From Dunaliella salina (taxonomy: Eukaryota; Chlorophyta; Chlorophyceae; Chlamydomonadales; Dunaliellaceae), in assembly GCA_002284615.2 (NCBI GenBank), contig MU069910.1:11791-50472 (forward strand): a stretch of DNA of 38,682 nucleotides. The letters are read 5' to 3'. This document shows positions 1-11,700 of this stretch, piece after piece. The notes beneath the pieces are model-generated. The model had not been told where the DNA came from and did no database searches. It saw only the letters and a program-made list of their open reading frames with translations. Each line of letters opens with the position of its first letter. The stretch's first letter is position 1. The position numbers and the translations under genes were made by a program.

Positions 1-34
<34 letters not shown>
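1..34. repeat. (GT)n microsatellite at the left edge
   Basis: Uninterrupted GT dinucleotides run from the window edge, so the real tract is longer. It has the same composition as the TG tracts in intron 3 of the glycosyltransferase gene. Confidence 0.98.
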
Positions 35-37
<3 letters not shown>

Positions 38-567
38 GGGGAAACGTACACTTGCGTACGTGTTTGTGTTCTTTGGACCTGCACACCTTGGCTGCATGTC
101 AAATGTGTCATACTCTTCCTCATCTTCCTCAGATGACGAAACAAAAGGGTTCGGGATCAGGTAATCCATTCCACGAGGGCGTGCCGTTTACAAAAGCCGT
201 TTACAAAGGCGGAGACATGACAAAGCTTACAATCATACAAATGAAGAAATCAAAGTACGTCGCTAGCAACTCTCGTGACAAGCAAGAGTTTGGAGCATCA
301 ATCATTAACAAAATTATAATCCTTATCCCTTATCGAGATGACTCCCACTCTGCAATTTGCCCAACAGGCGCCAACGGCTATTACCAAAAAAATTTCGTGC
401 TGTAAATTATGTGTTTCTAGCTACAATGATTGTCAGATTTACAAGTGCGGGCCCTGTAGGGTGACTGACCCTGCAATTGGGAATTCTTCCCCTTGACCAG
501 AATTCTGGACCGTTCATCCATTCATGAGCAACATGGATCTGTAAATCAGGATTTAGGGACATGTAGA
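35..567. other. 5' flank of the GT34 gene, no gene recognised
   Basis: One open frame (52-405 +) has no recognisable domain and its composition does not resemble the exons that follow. The stretch should hold the promoter and 5' UTR of the glycosyltransferase, but I see no TATA box or other element I can defend. The first in-frame ATG of the gene is at 568. Confidence 0.5.
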
Positions 568-807
568 ATGGGCCGGCGCGCCCAGACTCCCTCCTTCCCC
601 AGCATCAAGACTCCCATTCCTCTCCTTTGCCTCGGAGTCACTTTCCTGGCACTGGCCTTGTGCCTGCTGGAGGCCTCAGCCAGGCCAGGCCTCAGACATG
701 TGCTTGGGTTTCGGAGCAGCAGCGGAGACATGGCCTTTCCAAAGTTGATCGGCCCCAACAGGACTGTAGTTCCCACCTCGCGCAAAGATGCCCCCTTGTT
801 CGACCTG
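568..807 (+). CDS. GT34 exon 1: cytosolic tail, membrane anchor, stem
   Basis: Encodes residues 1-80, beginning at the first in-frame ATG. The donor GTGGGT follows the codon for L80 (phase 0). The anchor segment PIPLLCLGVTFLALALCLL is followed by a short stem with the sequon NRT at residue 64. Confidence 0.75.
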
Positions 808-2192
808 GTGGGTATACAGATCCTGCTTTCTGATAGCATGCATGCTGGGTGGTGGTGCTTGCATGGCATAGGGTGCATATACTGGGGCTGCATGGAAGCT
901 GCAGTTGCGGTCACCTCAGGCTTCGGACTTTGCTTGGCGCTGTGGCCCACCACCATGCAATGCCGCTGCAGGGGATGTATGCAGTGAGGGCTAACACCTT
1001 GCCTTCTGCCAACCATGCTTGCAGGTGACCCTCACGCAGAGGCCTCCTGCATACCAGATGAAGCGCAACATGTACATTGAGGGAGCCGAGTCGCACATCA
1101 CATACGCGGAGCTGCATGGCTATGACTACCATGTATCAACAAAGGTGCGTTTTTCACAATGTTCATGTCATGTGCACATTGGGAGCACACAAGCTCTGTA
1201 GTAGGCTGCACGCGACCCTTAACTTGGATATGCATGACATACAGGTGCTTTGACCTTCTGCTGGCACCAAACAACAAAACAACAAATGGGAAGACTCCAT
1301 TGATTCCTGCTTTTGAGAGCCTTAATTTCAATTCTGCTGGCTTTCTTTCCCCTGTGTGGCATCAGTAGTTTTGGTCGAACAGGTGGTTTGGAGTGTCAAC
1401 CCTTTTGACTGGCAGACCAAGAGCACTGTCGCCCTGCATGAGAGGAAAATTGAAAGCCACATTTCATGTATTAATGTCTCTGGATACGGGGCAAATTTGG
1501 ATCTTTTGCCTCGCAAAGGAAAGAAAGGGAAGCCCTCTCCTTTCAATCCAAGCAAGTGCTGCATGAAAGCGGACATCCCGGCACCCCATTGCAAAGGAAC
1601 AAGTGTGCATCTAAAAAGTGTGTAGAACCAGTCGCATATCCTAACCTGGCACACCTTTTACTTAGCCAAGCCAAACAGACTCTCTGCGCACAGGAACCAA
1701 CTGCATGCAGCGACTGTTTGCCTTCCCATATGGGTTCCTCTCTTTCTGGCATGGGTGTGGCTTCAGGTATGGCCTGGCCCCAACCGTCCCTCTGCCTGGC
1801 ACAAGATGGACGCGCTGCGGCATGCTGTGCTGGAGATGCTGATGTACAAGCTGCCAGCGCTGGAACCCAAGCACGGAGGGTGGATTTGGTGCGTTTGCCT
1901 GGTCAGCAGCTTGCGATGGCGCTCAGTGGGGCAGGCGTGCACAGCACAAGTTGCCTCTGTATGCAATACCGTACCCGCATGTGACCAATACGCACCCTTT
2001 TAAAAGGCAATTACTTTTAAACAAACTCATCACTTACGCACCCACAGTAGAAGTTATTATTTTCAACTACGCGTACATACGCAGTGCCAAAGGGCCTTAG
2101 CCCACGCAGGCCTAGTCCCCCCCCCGCCCCCCATGTATCCCCACATCCACCCACCCACATGCACACATGTATCTATCGCGTGTGCGTGCGCG

Positions 2193-2262
<70 letters not shown>

Positions 2263-2622
2263 TTTGCTGTTGCGAATATAATCATGCAAAAAACAATTTT
2301 AACTTTTTTCGCAGACATTTGCGCTGCCTCAAATAATTATTTTTTTGCAAGCTGCAATTCTTTCGCACATCCCCAAAGAGACATTTTTGCGTAATGATAT
2401 AATACTGGTACGGTATTGCATACCTGAAAGGGGAAGAAGTAACAACGCCTGAAAAGGGCGAGACACATGGGGTTGAGATCACTAAAGCCAGCAGAGTTAA
2501 GCAGCCCAATCCGAGGTTTTCATGGGCATGGCTGCCTAGAGAGCTGGGCATTGCGGTGATTATGTCCAGGTTCACACATGATGGGCATCGGCAGCATTCC
2601 TTCCAACAAATGTTCGTCCAAC

Positions 2623-2715
<93 letters not shown>

Positions 2716-2716
2716 N

Positions 2717-2776
<60 letters not shown>

Positions 2777-5700
2777 CGCGTGTACGTGCCAGGGCAGGTG
2801 ACCAGCATACATAGGCAAATCTGTCAACGAGAGACAGTATGCATCACCTTCGATGTCGGTACAAAAGACCATGAGTTGTTGGTAGGGCATCCTGGAATTA
2901 AAAGGCTGGATGGTCCAATGAGTCTGCAGGCGTAGAGAAAGGCTCACCTCCTGCTCTGGTGAGGTCTCCCATACTTCCTGCAAAACACTCTCAATTAGAG
3001 TCAATATGGATCATGGGTGGAATTTTCTGTTGCAGTGCCCGGTTTGCTCAGTGGTCCTCCTGTCGGTGCCTGCAAGAACTGAAAACCAAAGCCGCACAAA
3101 CTGTTGTGCGTGCACACTTACTGGGGAATAATCCCGCAATGACTACCCCGTCAATACTGAAACAATAAAGCTTTGATCCACCCAGGCAACCTCATGTCAC
3201 AAGAGCCCTGCCGTTCAAATGTTTATACTGTGATTCTGGAGCTGCCAGTGAGTACACAGCCTGCACAGCTCCAGCCAAAATCACTCGTTGCAAGTGCAAG
3301 CATTCGTCTATGCAAACTTGGTGGTGTATGTCGTAAATTCTCATTAGCAGAACAAAACTGTGAGGATGGAGCAGAATGAAAAAATGGGATAGACAGAATC
3401 ATTTCATACTTTTGAACAACAAACAGAAAGTGGTAGAACATATGACTTAGCTTACGATGCATATGGTGTATTTAGGGTCCGCCAGATCCTTAGGTATGTA
3501 ATAAACGTAGAAAATGCCGGTACGGAATCACAATATGGGTAAGGAATATGGTATGTCTACCGTTATTAAACATGTTTGGGGTTCTGACTTTATGGGATGC
3601 CCATAAAAAAATTCCTGTGACAGAATCTCCCATCGTGGCAAAGCATGGCGCATCAGGTTGCACCACAGTTAAATGAGGAAATGAGGTGACTTCCCAAAGA
3701 GGTCCAGCTGGCTGCACGAGGACAGGTTCCCCAGTTAGGGCCCCCCACTGGGGCTCATGGGTCTGGCCTAAGCTAAGCCAGGAGCCAACAGGAGACAACT
3801 AGTGAGGGCTTGGCGTTTTGTCTACCATTCGTCTGAAGGCTTGTTTCCTCTTCCTGCCTTGCACCGTCTTGCCCATCTGGTAGCTCTCCTCCCAAAAAAG
3901 TCCGGCAAGTACATTGTGTGCTTGATGCCAATTCGGTCAAGGTCTGGAGTGAACGGCAACATAATTTGAAGGCCAACGTTTTTCTGCATGATGTTCGGTA
4001 GGGCCTAGCTGCATCAGAGGAGCAATTGTGTAGTGGTTTCAGTCAGTGCTTCTCACACCTAGTTAAGTGGTGTGCAAGGTCGCCATGTCATTTCTGTCTG
4101 GGGTTCTTAAACTATGGGTACAGAGTCTGCAAATGGTATCAGCATACCAGGCAGCTGCTGTTTGTAGGCTAAGGGATCAGAATCTGGGCAGCATTTGAGT
4201 TTCAGAAGGTGTGAAACTCCATTTTCTGCAGGTATCACTTTAGGGTCGAGCTACTTAAACTCATAGGCCCCAATCTCTCTTCCGGTCAAGAGCTGCAGAA
4301 AAAAAATTCAAGGGACCTTCCACACTTGGGGCCCGACTCTGCAGGGAGCATGCGGCAGACATGCCCTCATTGGGTGAAAGTCGCCCACTCCTCTTGACCT
4401 GTTGTCGTGCAATGAAAAGGGCACGGAGCAGCAAAACATGAGATTTGCAGTGATGGATTTCTCGCAACAAGTACTCTCTTGGTCAGGCGTCACAACCAAT
4501 GCCAAGTTTGGGTGATATACTGCGGGACATTTTCAAACCCACTTCTGAGTATGAGGGTTGCTCATTTGAACCAGAAGTCTGGTTTGGCAAGTTGGTGGCA
4601 CTTGGATGTGGATGAGGAGGAGCTCTCTGCATCAAAAGCATGCATTTCTTCCATTTGGGCACACCAGTGCGTGTTATGAGGTGGCAGATGTTTCTCTATT
4701 AATATTTTTGTAATTAAGGAGCATAAGGTGTGCCCCATACCTGCACTTTTCAGTCACCCCTGGTACTAGCCATTTTCTGAGGGACCCTGCTCAGGCCCAA
4801 ACTGCTGGAGCGAGTGTTTGGAAAGCCTATTGGTAATATTGCAATCAATTTTGGGTTGTCGAGAGGACCCCTGATGCTCGTCAGATTTTCATTGCACGGA
4901 CAGGTACGCATGCCCAGGGAGCTCTGGCCAAGCCCCAATAGGCCACCTCCGCGCCTGCTGTTTGTCCTGGCTGATGCCTGGGGTTGTGAGCATCAACATT
5001 GATGCCGTGGGCTGCCATGATGGGCGCCAGGGTGGAGCTGCTGGGCTCCGCAAAATGAATGGAACAAGTTTCTCTGGAGTTTTTGCTTGGCGATACACAT
5101 GCGAGGGAGGCGATGTGGTTTTGATGATAATTGTAACAGACAAACAGAGCCGGATTTGTGAGTTTGCAGCCCCAATCTCCCATTTTTTGAAAGAGCTTTC
5201 CTTCGATTCTGGCCCTATTACATTTGTTTTTTATCATCAAAACATAAAAGTTGCCCCTTCACATCTGTGGCTGTCAGTGGGACTGAACAAAATTTGAAAT
5301 TTGAAATCCGAAGCCATCCCAGCAACCCGCTGAAGCATCAAAATTCCATTTTATATGATAAAAAAGCAGTTCCCTATTGTCATTACTTCTCTGGACTGCT
5401 TTTTGAGTGCCCCCCAAAACAGTCCCCCGCCAGCTCGCAGCTGGTGGCCACCTGTGCACTCAGGGCTCATCCTGGGGTCCACCTTCAGGCTTGGGGAGGC
5501 AGATGGAGGGCTTGGGCACACAGGGAGTGAGTTTTGCTGGCTGGGCGCACAAACATGCAGGCCTTGCGCACGGCATAGTTCACCAGGTGGAACCAGCTCA
5601 GCGCTGAAAAATTGCCTTTTTTACTAGTTTTCAGGTGGTGTGCTCAGAATTGGCAGAGGTGGCCTGGTTGACAATAGGCAGGATATCACACAGGGATGTG

Positions 5701-8700
5701 GCGCCTGACTCATGGACGTGTCGTGTGGGATGATTGAAGCAAGGTAGATGTAGAGTCAAGATTTCCCCTTAACTCCTTTACTGTGACTCAACTCCTTTGT
5801 GAACTGGACCCTTACCACATCCTGTAAGGCGAGGATCCTCCACTTGTCCACAGGGATCTGGTACCCTGCATGGTGGTGATAGGCTCTCTGTGCTTGGAGA
5901 GGCGAAGTAGACTTGTACATCTTGGCATTTTAAGTGCTTGATTTGCAAAAACATGTGGAGCAAACAAAGTACAGGAGCAGGGGGTCTGCCAGTGGGGCTG
6001 TGTCAGGCTAGGGCTTAAGACCCTTAACCTTGTACCATGAATGAAGCGCAGCCATCCTGTACAGCTCCATCCCTCAGGCGATTCGTTCAGACGCATGCCT
6101 AATGCGATGGCATGTAAGCAGCTGCAGCATGGTCTCAGCCCCTTTTCTGTGGTTATGAGGACCCTGATCCTCCGTTCTGTTCAACTTGCTTTGCCTTTTC
6201 AGGTGGGCTGACAGCGATATATTTGTCAAAAACATGAGCGTTCGACTTGAGGACATAGTGGCGGCACATGGGAGTAGCCATCAAACCCACATCATCATTT
6301 CGCGAGACTGCCTCACAATAAACAGTGAGTTCATGCAGACCTCACTCACAAACTGGTTCCTCTGCTATAGCCTCTCCCCCTCTCCATCCATCCTTGCCTC
6401 ACCAGTGGCATATGACAGTGTGGATCCATTGGCTGAGCTGTTTGGTAGTGCAGTTGTTTCGCAATGCAGATCAGTAGCTTAGCTGTTTCGCAATGCATGC
6501 ATGAGTGTGTGAAAGCCACAGGGCTTGGTCGCCTTTGATAATGTCTGTGGCTTTGCCAGAGATTCAATTTTGCTTGCACATTCACGCCCTTGATGCATCT
6601 TCGTTCCCCCACATCCAGCTGGGCTGGGGCAGACTGTTTGTGAGCTGGCTGCCTACAGCATGAGGACACTTGCTTTTAAGCGTGAAGAGAGAGGCTCTCT
6701 TCTCACTGGAGATGCTTCCTGAAGGTGCAAAATCCAAGCAAACGCTGTCTCCGTGGTCCCGGTACTTGGTTGCAGGTGGATCCATCCTTTACCGAGCTTC
6801 AGAGTGGACGCTGTCCTTCCTTGACAGGGTGGCTGCACTGCGGGGGTCTGATCTCTTTGATCCAGCAAAATACTACTCTACGTGGGAGCAAGGTGGGCGC
6901 AAGTGTGGTTTGGCCTGGTCGTTTGAGTCCATTGTGTACCTGTCTCGCTACCAAGAAAAGGACATGCATGCTTGCACGCTTGCCTGATGCTTTACCATGT
7001 TCACACATGTGGCTGAGGGGGTCAATGTCTTGCGTCCCGTATAAAACAAGCCACTGCAGTATGAGGTGGCAGAGAGCTGGGCTTGAGGAGGAACACTGGA
7101 AAGATAATTTGGGTGGTTCCAGCAGCCCCCTTTTTGCGCCTTTCTGTCGGCACTAAGCCACTAGCCTGTCGTTGACCCTAGGGAGGAAAGATGTCATTGC
7201 ATATGCAGTGGCGGGTATCGCAAATGTGAACTTTAAAAATGGCTCGAGTGTTGTAGAGTTTTAGTTGGTACGGGGTATGATCTGCAAGTGGAACTTTCTT
7301 TGGGTGCCTTAAGGGTTGATCATACCCTGCGTTCATCAGCATGCAAGCTTGCAAAGTAGGATCAACCAAGCTTGCTGTTGGAATGTGATGCTTGACCAAG
7401 GCGGAAAAGCCGGGGCTTTTTCAGGCAGACTGTGGGCTTTTTCAGGCAGACTGTGGGCGGGGCTTTATTGCCTGGCTTTCATCTGAGACTCTCTTGTTGG
7501 GGGGGGGAGGATGCAGCAAGCAGGTTTCCCTGGCTTTTGTTTGCAGGCGCCATCAACTACTTGCACGAGACAGACCCTGATGTGCGGAAGCATACAAACA
7601 TCGTTCCTGGGCGTGTCTTCAACTCCTATGCCGCTCATCGGGTAAGAGGGCCTGGAATGGTGTTGTTTGGTCATGCTTTCTACCATTCCCTGCAGAACAA
7701 GCCTGCCCATTTTGAATTTGGGTTAGAGACCTGGCTATTCCATGCATGCATGCCTTCTCCCGCCATGGCCCTCGACAAACCTGAGGCACTCAAAGGAGGC
7801 TGATGCCCTGAAAGAAACCTGACACCCTTAAAGGATCCAGAAAGCATCACCTTTGGACGTCATGTACAAACCGTTTTACAAATTCAATTTGGAATCCTCA
7901 CATCGAGAGATAATAATTGGTATGTACATGAGTCCAATCTGAGGACGGGGAGTGGGTGTTCTGGGGGGTTTTCAAGTTTTTGGGACCCCCGCTCAAGAAT
8001 TTTTTTGGGCCACTTTTGCGGGATTCCAAATGAATTCTCGGATTGTTGAGCTCGAGAACTGTTGAATGGCACCCTCTTGGTGCGAATTGGGTGAAAGGGG
8101 AGGAAATGTGTGCATGGCTGGGAGTCTACGCCGCGCCCAGGTGTGGGCAGCAGGGGGTGTGGAAGGGGACATGCGGCAAACCTAAGTGAAACTTCCAGGA
8201 TTGTGACAATGTATGATATGTTACTGCACGGTAAAGTCAAAGACAGTTTATGGGCTCCCATGCCAGTCGTGGATGCCTGGAAGGGCAGGTAAGCATGGGT
8301 GTCCGCTGCTGAGTTTTGGTCCCATATCTTTGCTGCAACCCAATCTTTTACTGTGCTGAGTATACTGATGGATGCAGGATTGAAAGATGAGCAGATTGAT
8401 ACCTTTATTGTCTGGATTGGAGCACTGGAAGGGGGGCCTGGGGGGTGGTGGTTGGGTCAGGGGGTCCCATCCAGAAATCTCTTTTTTTGTGCCCTCCTGC
8501 TGATGCATTGAAAAAAGCTGATGCCCTCAAAAATAATGCGATGCCCTCAACAAATGCCGATGCCCTCTATGTCCTCAAAACTGATACCCTCAACAACCCT
8601 GATGCCCTCAAAGGAACCTGGTGCCATGGAATACAGGGAATACATCTCCGCACTTCATGTTGACGAACGCAAATTGTCAGCCCTTTGTCTTGAAGCTCTT

Positions 8701-11700
8701 AGCTCTGATCAATTACAGTGCTTGTTTGAAGTTTGTGTCGCTTGCATGGGCCCTCTTCATTGCTCTGACTGCTTTCTCTGAATGGGCATCATGGACAGAC
8801 TCCTTGCACCATGAAGTCAGAAGGGCAGTTTATGGACTTGCAAGCCAGTTGTGGGTGCCTGGAAGGGCAGGTCTGCATGGGCTTCCGTTCCTCAGTTTTC
8901 GCCCCATAACTCTGCTCGAACTCATTGTTTGATTTCAATGGGTATGCAGATGGACAGTGAATTCAAAAAGGAGCAGAATGGCACCCTTTTTGTTTGGATT
9001 CGGGCACTGGAAGGGGGGTTTTGGGGTGGGTAGGCGAGTGAGGGGGGTCCCTCCCAAAATTTAAGCTTGCCCTTAGGTCAGCCGCCACAACCTAAGCCAA
9101 ATTTGGGTGATATACTGCCAGACACTTTCAAACCCACTTCTGAGTGGGGAAGTTGCTTCTTTGGATCAGAGGACTTGTCTGGCTTGTTGGTGGTATCTGG
9201 ATGTGGCTCAGGTTGAGCTCTGTGTATCAGAAACCAGCATTTCTTCCATCTGGGCCCACCATGCAGTGTTTTGAGTTGGCAGATGGTTTTCTATTAACAT
9301 TTACATAATTAAGGAGCATCAGTTGTGCCCCATACTTGCACTTCTTGGTCAACCCTGGGAATGGCTATTTTTTGAGGGACCCTGCTCAGGCCCAAACTGC
9401 GGCGGCGAGTGTTTGGGCAGCCTGCTGGTAATATTGCAAGTAATTTTGGGTTGTCGGGAGCACCCCTGATGCTCGTCGGATTTTCATGGCACGGACAAGC
9501 ACGCATAACCTGGGAGGCCTGGCCAGGCCCCGATAGGCCACCTCCGCACCCGCTGTTTGGTCTGGCCGATGCCTGGGATTGTCATCATCAACACTGACGC
9601 CGCGGGCTGTGAAGATGGGTGCCGGGAGGAGCTGCCGGGCTCCGCAAAGTTGCTGGAGCTATAAACTCTGGAAAGTTTGCTTGTGGGCACACATCCGAGG
9701 AGGTCAATGCAGTTTTAATGATAATTCTCGCAAACTTACGCAACCAGAATTCTGAATTTGCTCGGATGTTTCAGATTTTTAAGCCTGCCCGCAAAAAGTG
9801 GTTGAGTAAGTCCCTTCAAAATAAAATCAAAACAGCGTATTTAATCTCAAATGACTGGCTGTCCGCGAACTTGAAAGGGGTTGGCATTTGAAATCCGGGA
9901 CCCATCCCAACACTCCGCTGAAGTGCCTGAATTTCATTAAATATTAATAGAAAGCCGTTCCCTATCGTCATCACTCCACTCGACTGGCTTTGGAGCACCC
10001 CCAGGACAGCCCTCCGCCAGCTCGCAGCAGGTGGCCACCTGTGCTCTCAGGGCACATCCCAGGGTCCACCTGCAGGCTTGGGGGTGCAGCTGGAGGGTTT
10101 GGGCACACTGGGGGTGAGTTTTGCTGCCTGAGCGCGCATACATGCAGACCTAGCGCGCAGCAGGGTTCACCAAATGGGACCAGCTCAGCGCTGAAAAATT
10201 GCTTTTTTTACTAGCTTTCAGGTGATGTGCTCAGAATGGGCAGAGGTGGCCTGGCTGGCAAAAGGCAGGATTTCACACAGGGTTGTGGCGCCTGACCTTA
10301 GGTAAAAAAAATTTGACGCCTCCTGCTGCTTGAGCCAATTTATGTGCTGTGCCCCAGACACGGGGCGTGAGCCCCTAGGGTTGCCTGCTTCCCTGTAGAG
10401 TTCACACCTGCTGCCCTGCCCACCCAGCTCATTGCCCGCCCTGAAGCTTTGGGTACCTCCCCAAACAGAGCTGCTTGGTAGCCCTGCAGGGTTTGACCCA
10501 AGGGGGCGTTGTGGGCCATGGCTGGTGCAAAGTATTTGCAACAATTTTTGCATGCATTGCTTTGCAGGAGCCAGCCTGCCTACCAATGCCCTCAAACTGG
10601 GCAAGCTCACCAAGTAGACCTTCTAAATGTGGCTTTTAGGTTTTAGTGACTTGTAGTGAAGTCGACATTGCTGAGAAGCAAAGCTTCTAGACGTTTTGTT
10701 TTTGGCTTTCCCAGCCCCGCCACTTCAGGCCCCCGGAACAGTCCGGTTGACAACAAATCGTTATGCATTCTCTTGTGGACGCCCTTGCTGGGGTCGGGGC
10801 CTAGATTGGCCCAAGCGGGACTTTGCAATCCATCTGCAGACCCTCCCAACTTCCCACTGAGCCAGCAGAATTCCGTATTCCCAATTATCCAAGAAAGGAT
10901 ACTGTTTAACTTTTTTATCATCTCGCAAATATGATGTTGTTCTGCGGGATGACCTGAATTGATGATGTAAGGAGCTGCGGGAAAGGTGCAGGATTGTGAA
11001 CATGACCCTTGTGAGATAAATGAGAGCTAAGGTGGCCACAAGGGTCCATAGAGAGTGTCATCAGATGGCTTGGAGCAGCTTCTTCAAGCCCCCACCACCC
11101 CCCTCTCCGTACAAGAAGCAGCGAGAACAAATGTAAAGATCAGGGTGGAAGAAGCTCCCAGATGAGCTTGCCCAGCAGCAAGCAGAAGCAGCCAATTGAA
11201 TTGAGGAAAAGCAGAACAGCAAGCACAAACCTCATCGGCCCCGCTGGACTGAGCAGCACACGCACTCCAAGGCTGGCAAGGCTACCAAGGCCAACAAGCA
11301 AAGGAAGCGTGAGGCCAAGAAAAGGAAGAGGCATACTTGATGTTCAAAAATCTCAAATCATGAAACACGAATAATGGAGTCAAAGCCAGGAATTTCGAAG
11401 CAAAGGACTGGAAACTAGGCACAGGCATGCGATGCCTCCTGTGTTGGCAGGCTTTACTGCTCTCCATGCATGCAGATTAACTAAGTTTGGGGGCAGGGAG
11501 GGGCTGATTGCTCCTGCAAGATTGATACAGGATTGAGAAAACAATATCTTTGGGGGGTGCAGGATGACCACGCCATAGTGGTACAGTGTTTGATTCGTGG
11601 TCTGTCAATGATGTCAGGCCTTCAGTGGACAGGAAGGTGAAAGCACAGGAGTCTGCTGATGCTGTGAAGAGCAGGATGGTGCATCCTGCCCTGGTGTTCT

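Larger units (their letters stand above)
1889..6202 (+). other. GT34 intron 3, about 4.3 kb, repeat-rich
   Basis: Bounded by GTGCGT and TTTTCAG. It contains two large TG microsatellites (2197-2260 and 2625-2780) and one copy of a 1.2-kb repeat (4479-5705). No coding exon of the family is missing between W161 and W162, and I recognise nothing in 2781-4478 or 5706-6202. Confidence 0.75.

Noticed and set aside
52..405. 117-codon open frame upstream of the GT34 gene
   Set aside because: No domain, no coding-like bias, no homologue recognised, and it does not connect in frame to exon 1.
546..1016. 156-codon frame on the minus strand over GT34 exon 1
   Set aside because: Antisense shadow of exon 1 and intron 1. 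The plus-strand frame has a signal anchor and joins correctly to exon 2.
2112..2394. Open frames of repeating Val-Cys or Thr-His
   Set aside because: They are translations of TG/CA dinucleotide tracts in either direction, not proteins. The same applies to 2556-2935 and 37163-37547.
4962..5297. Possible plant-type RNase H (RVT_3) in the 1.2-kb repeat
   Set aside because: Only one beta-strand-like stretch matches. The catalytic Glu and later Asp residues are not found and the second copy is frameshifted.
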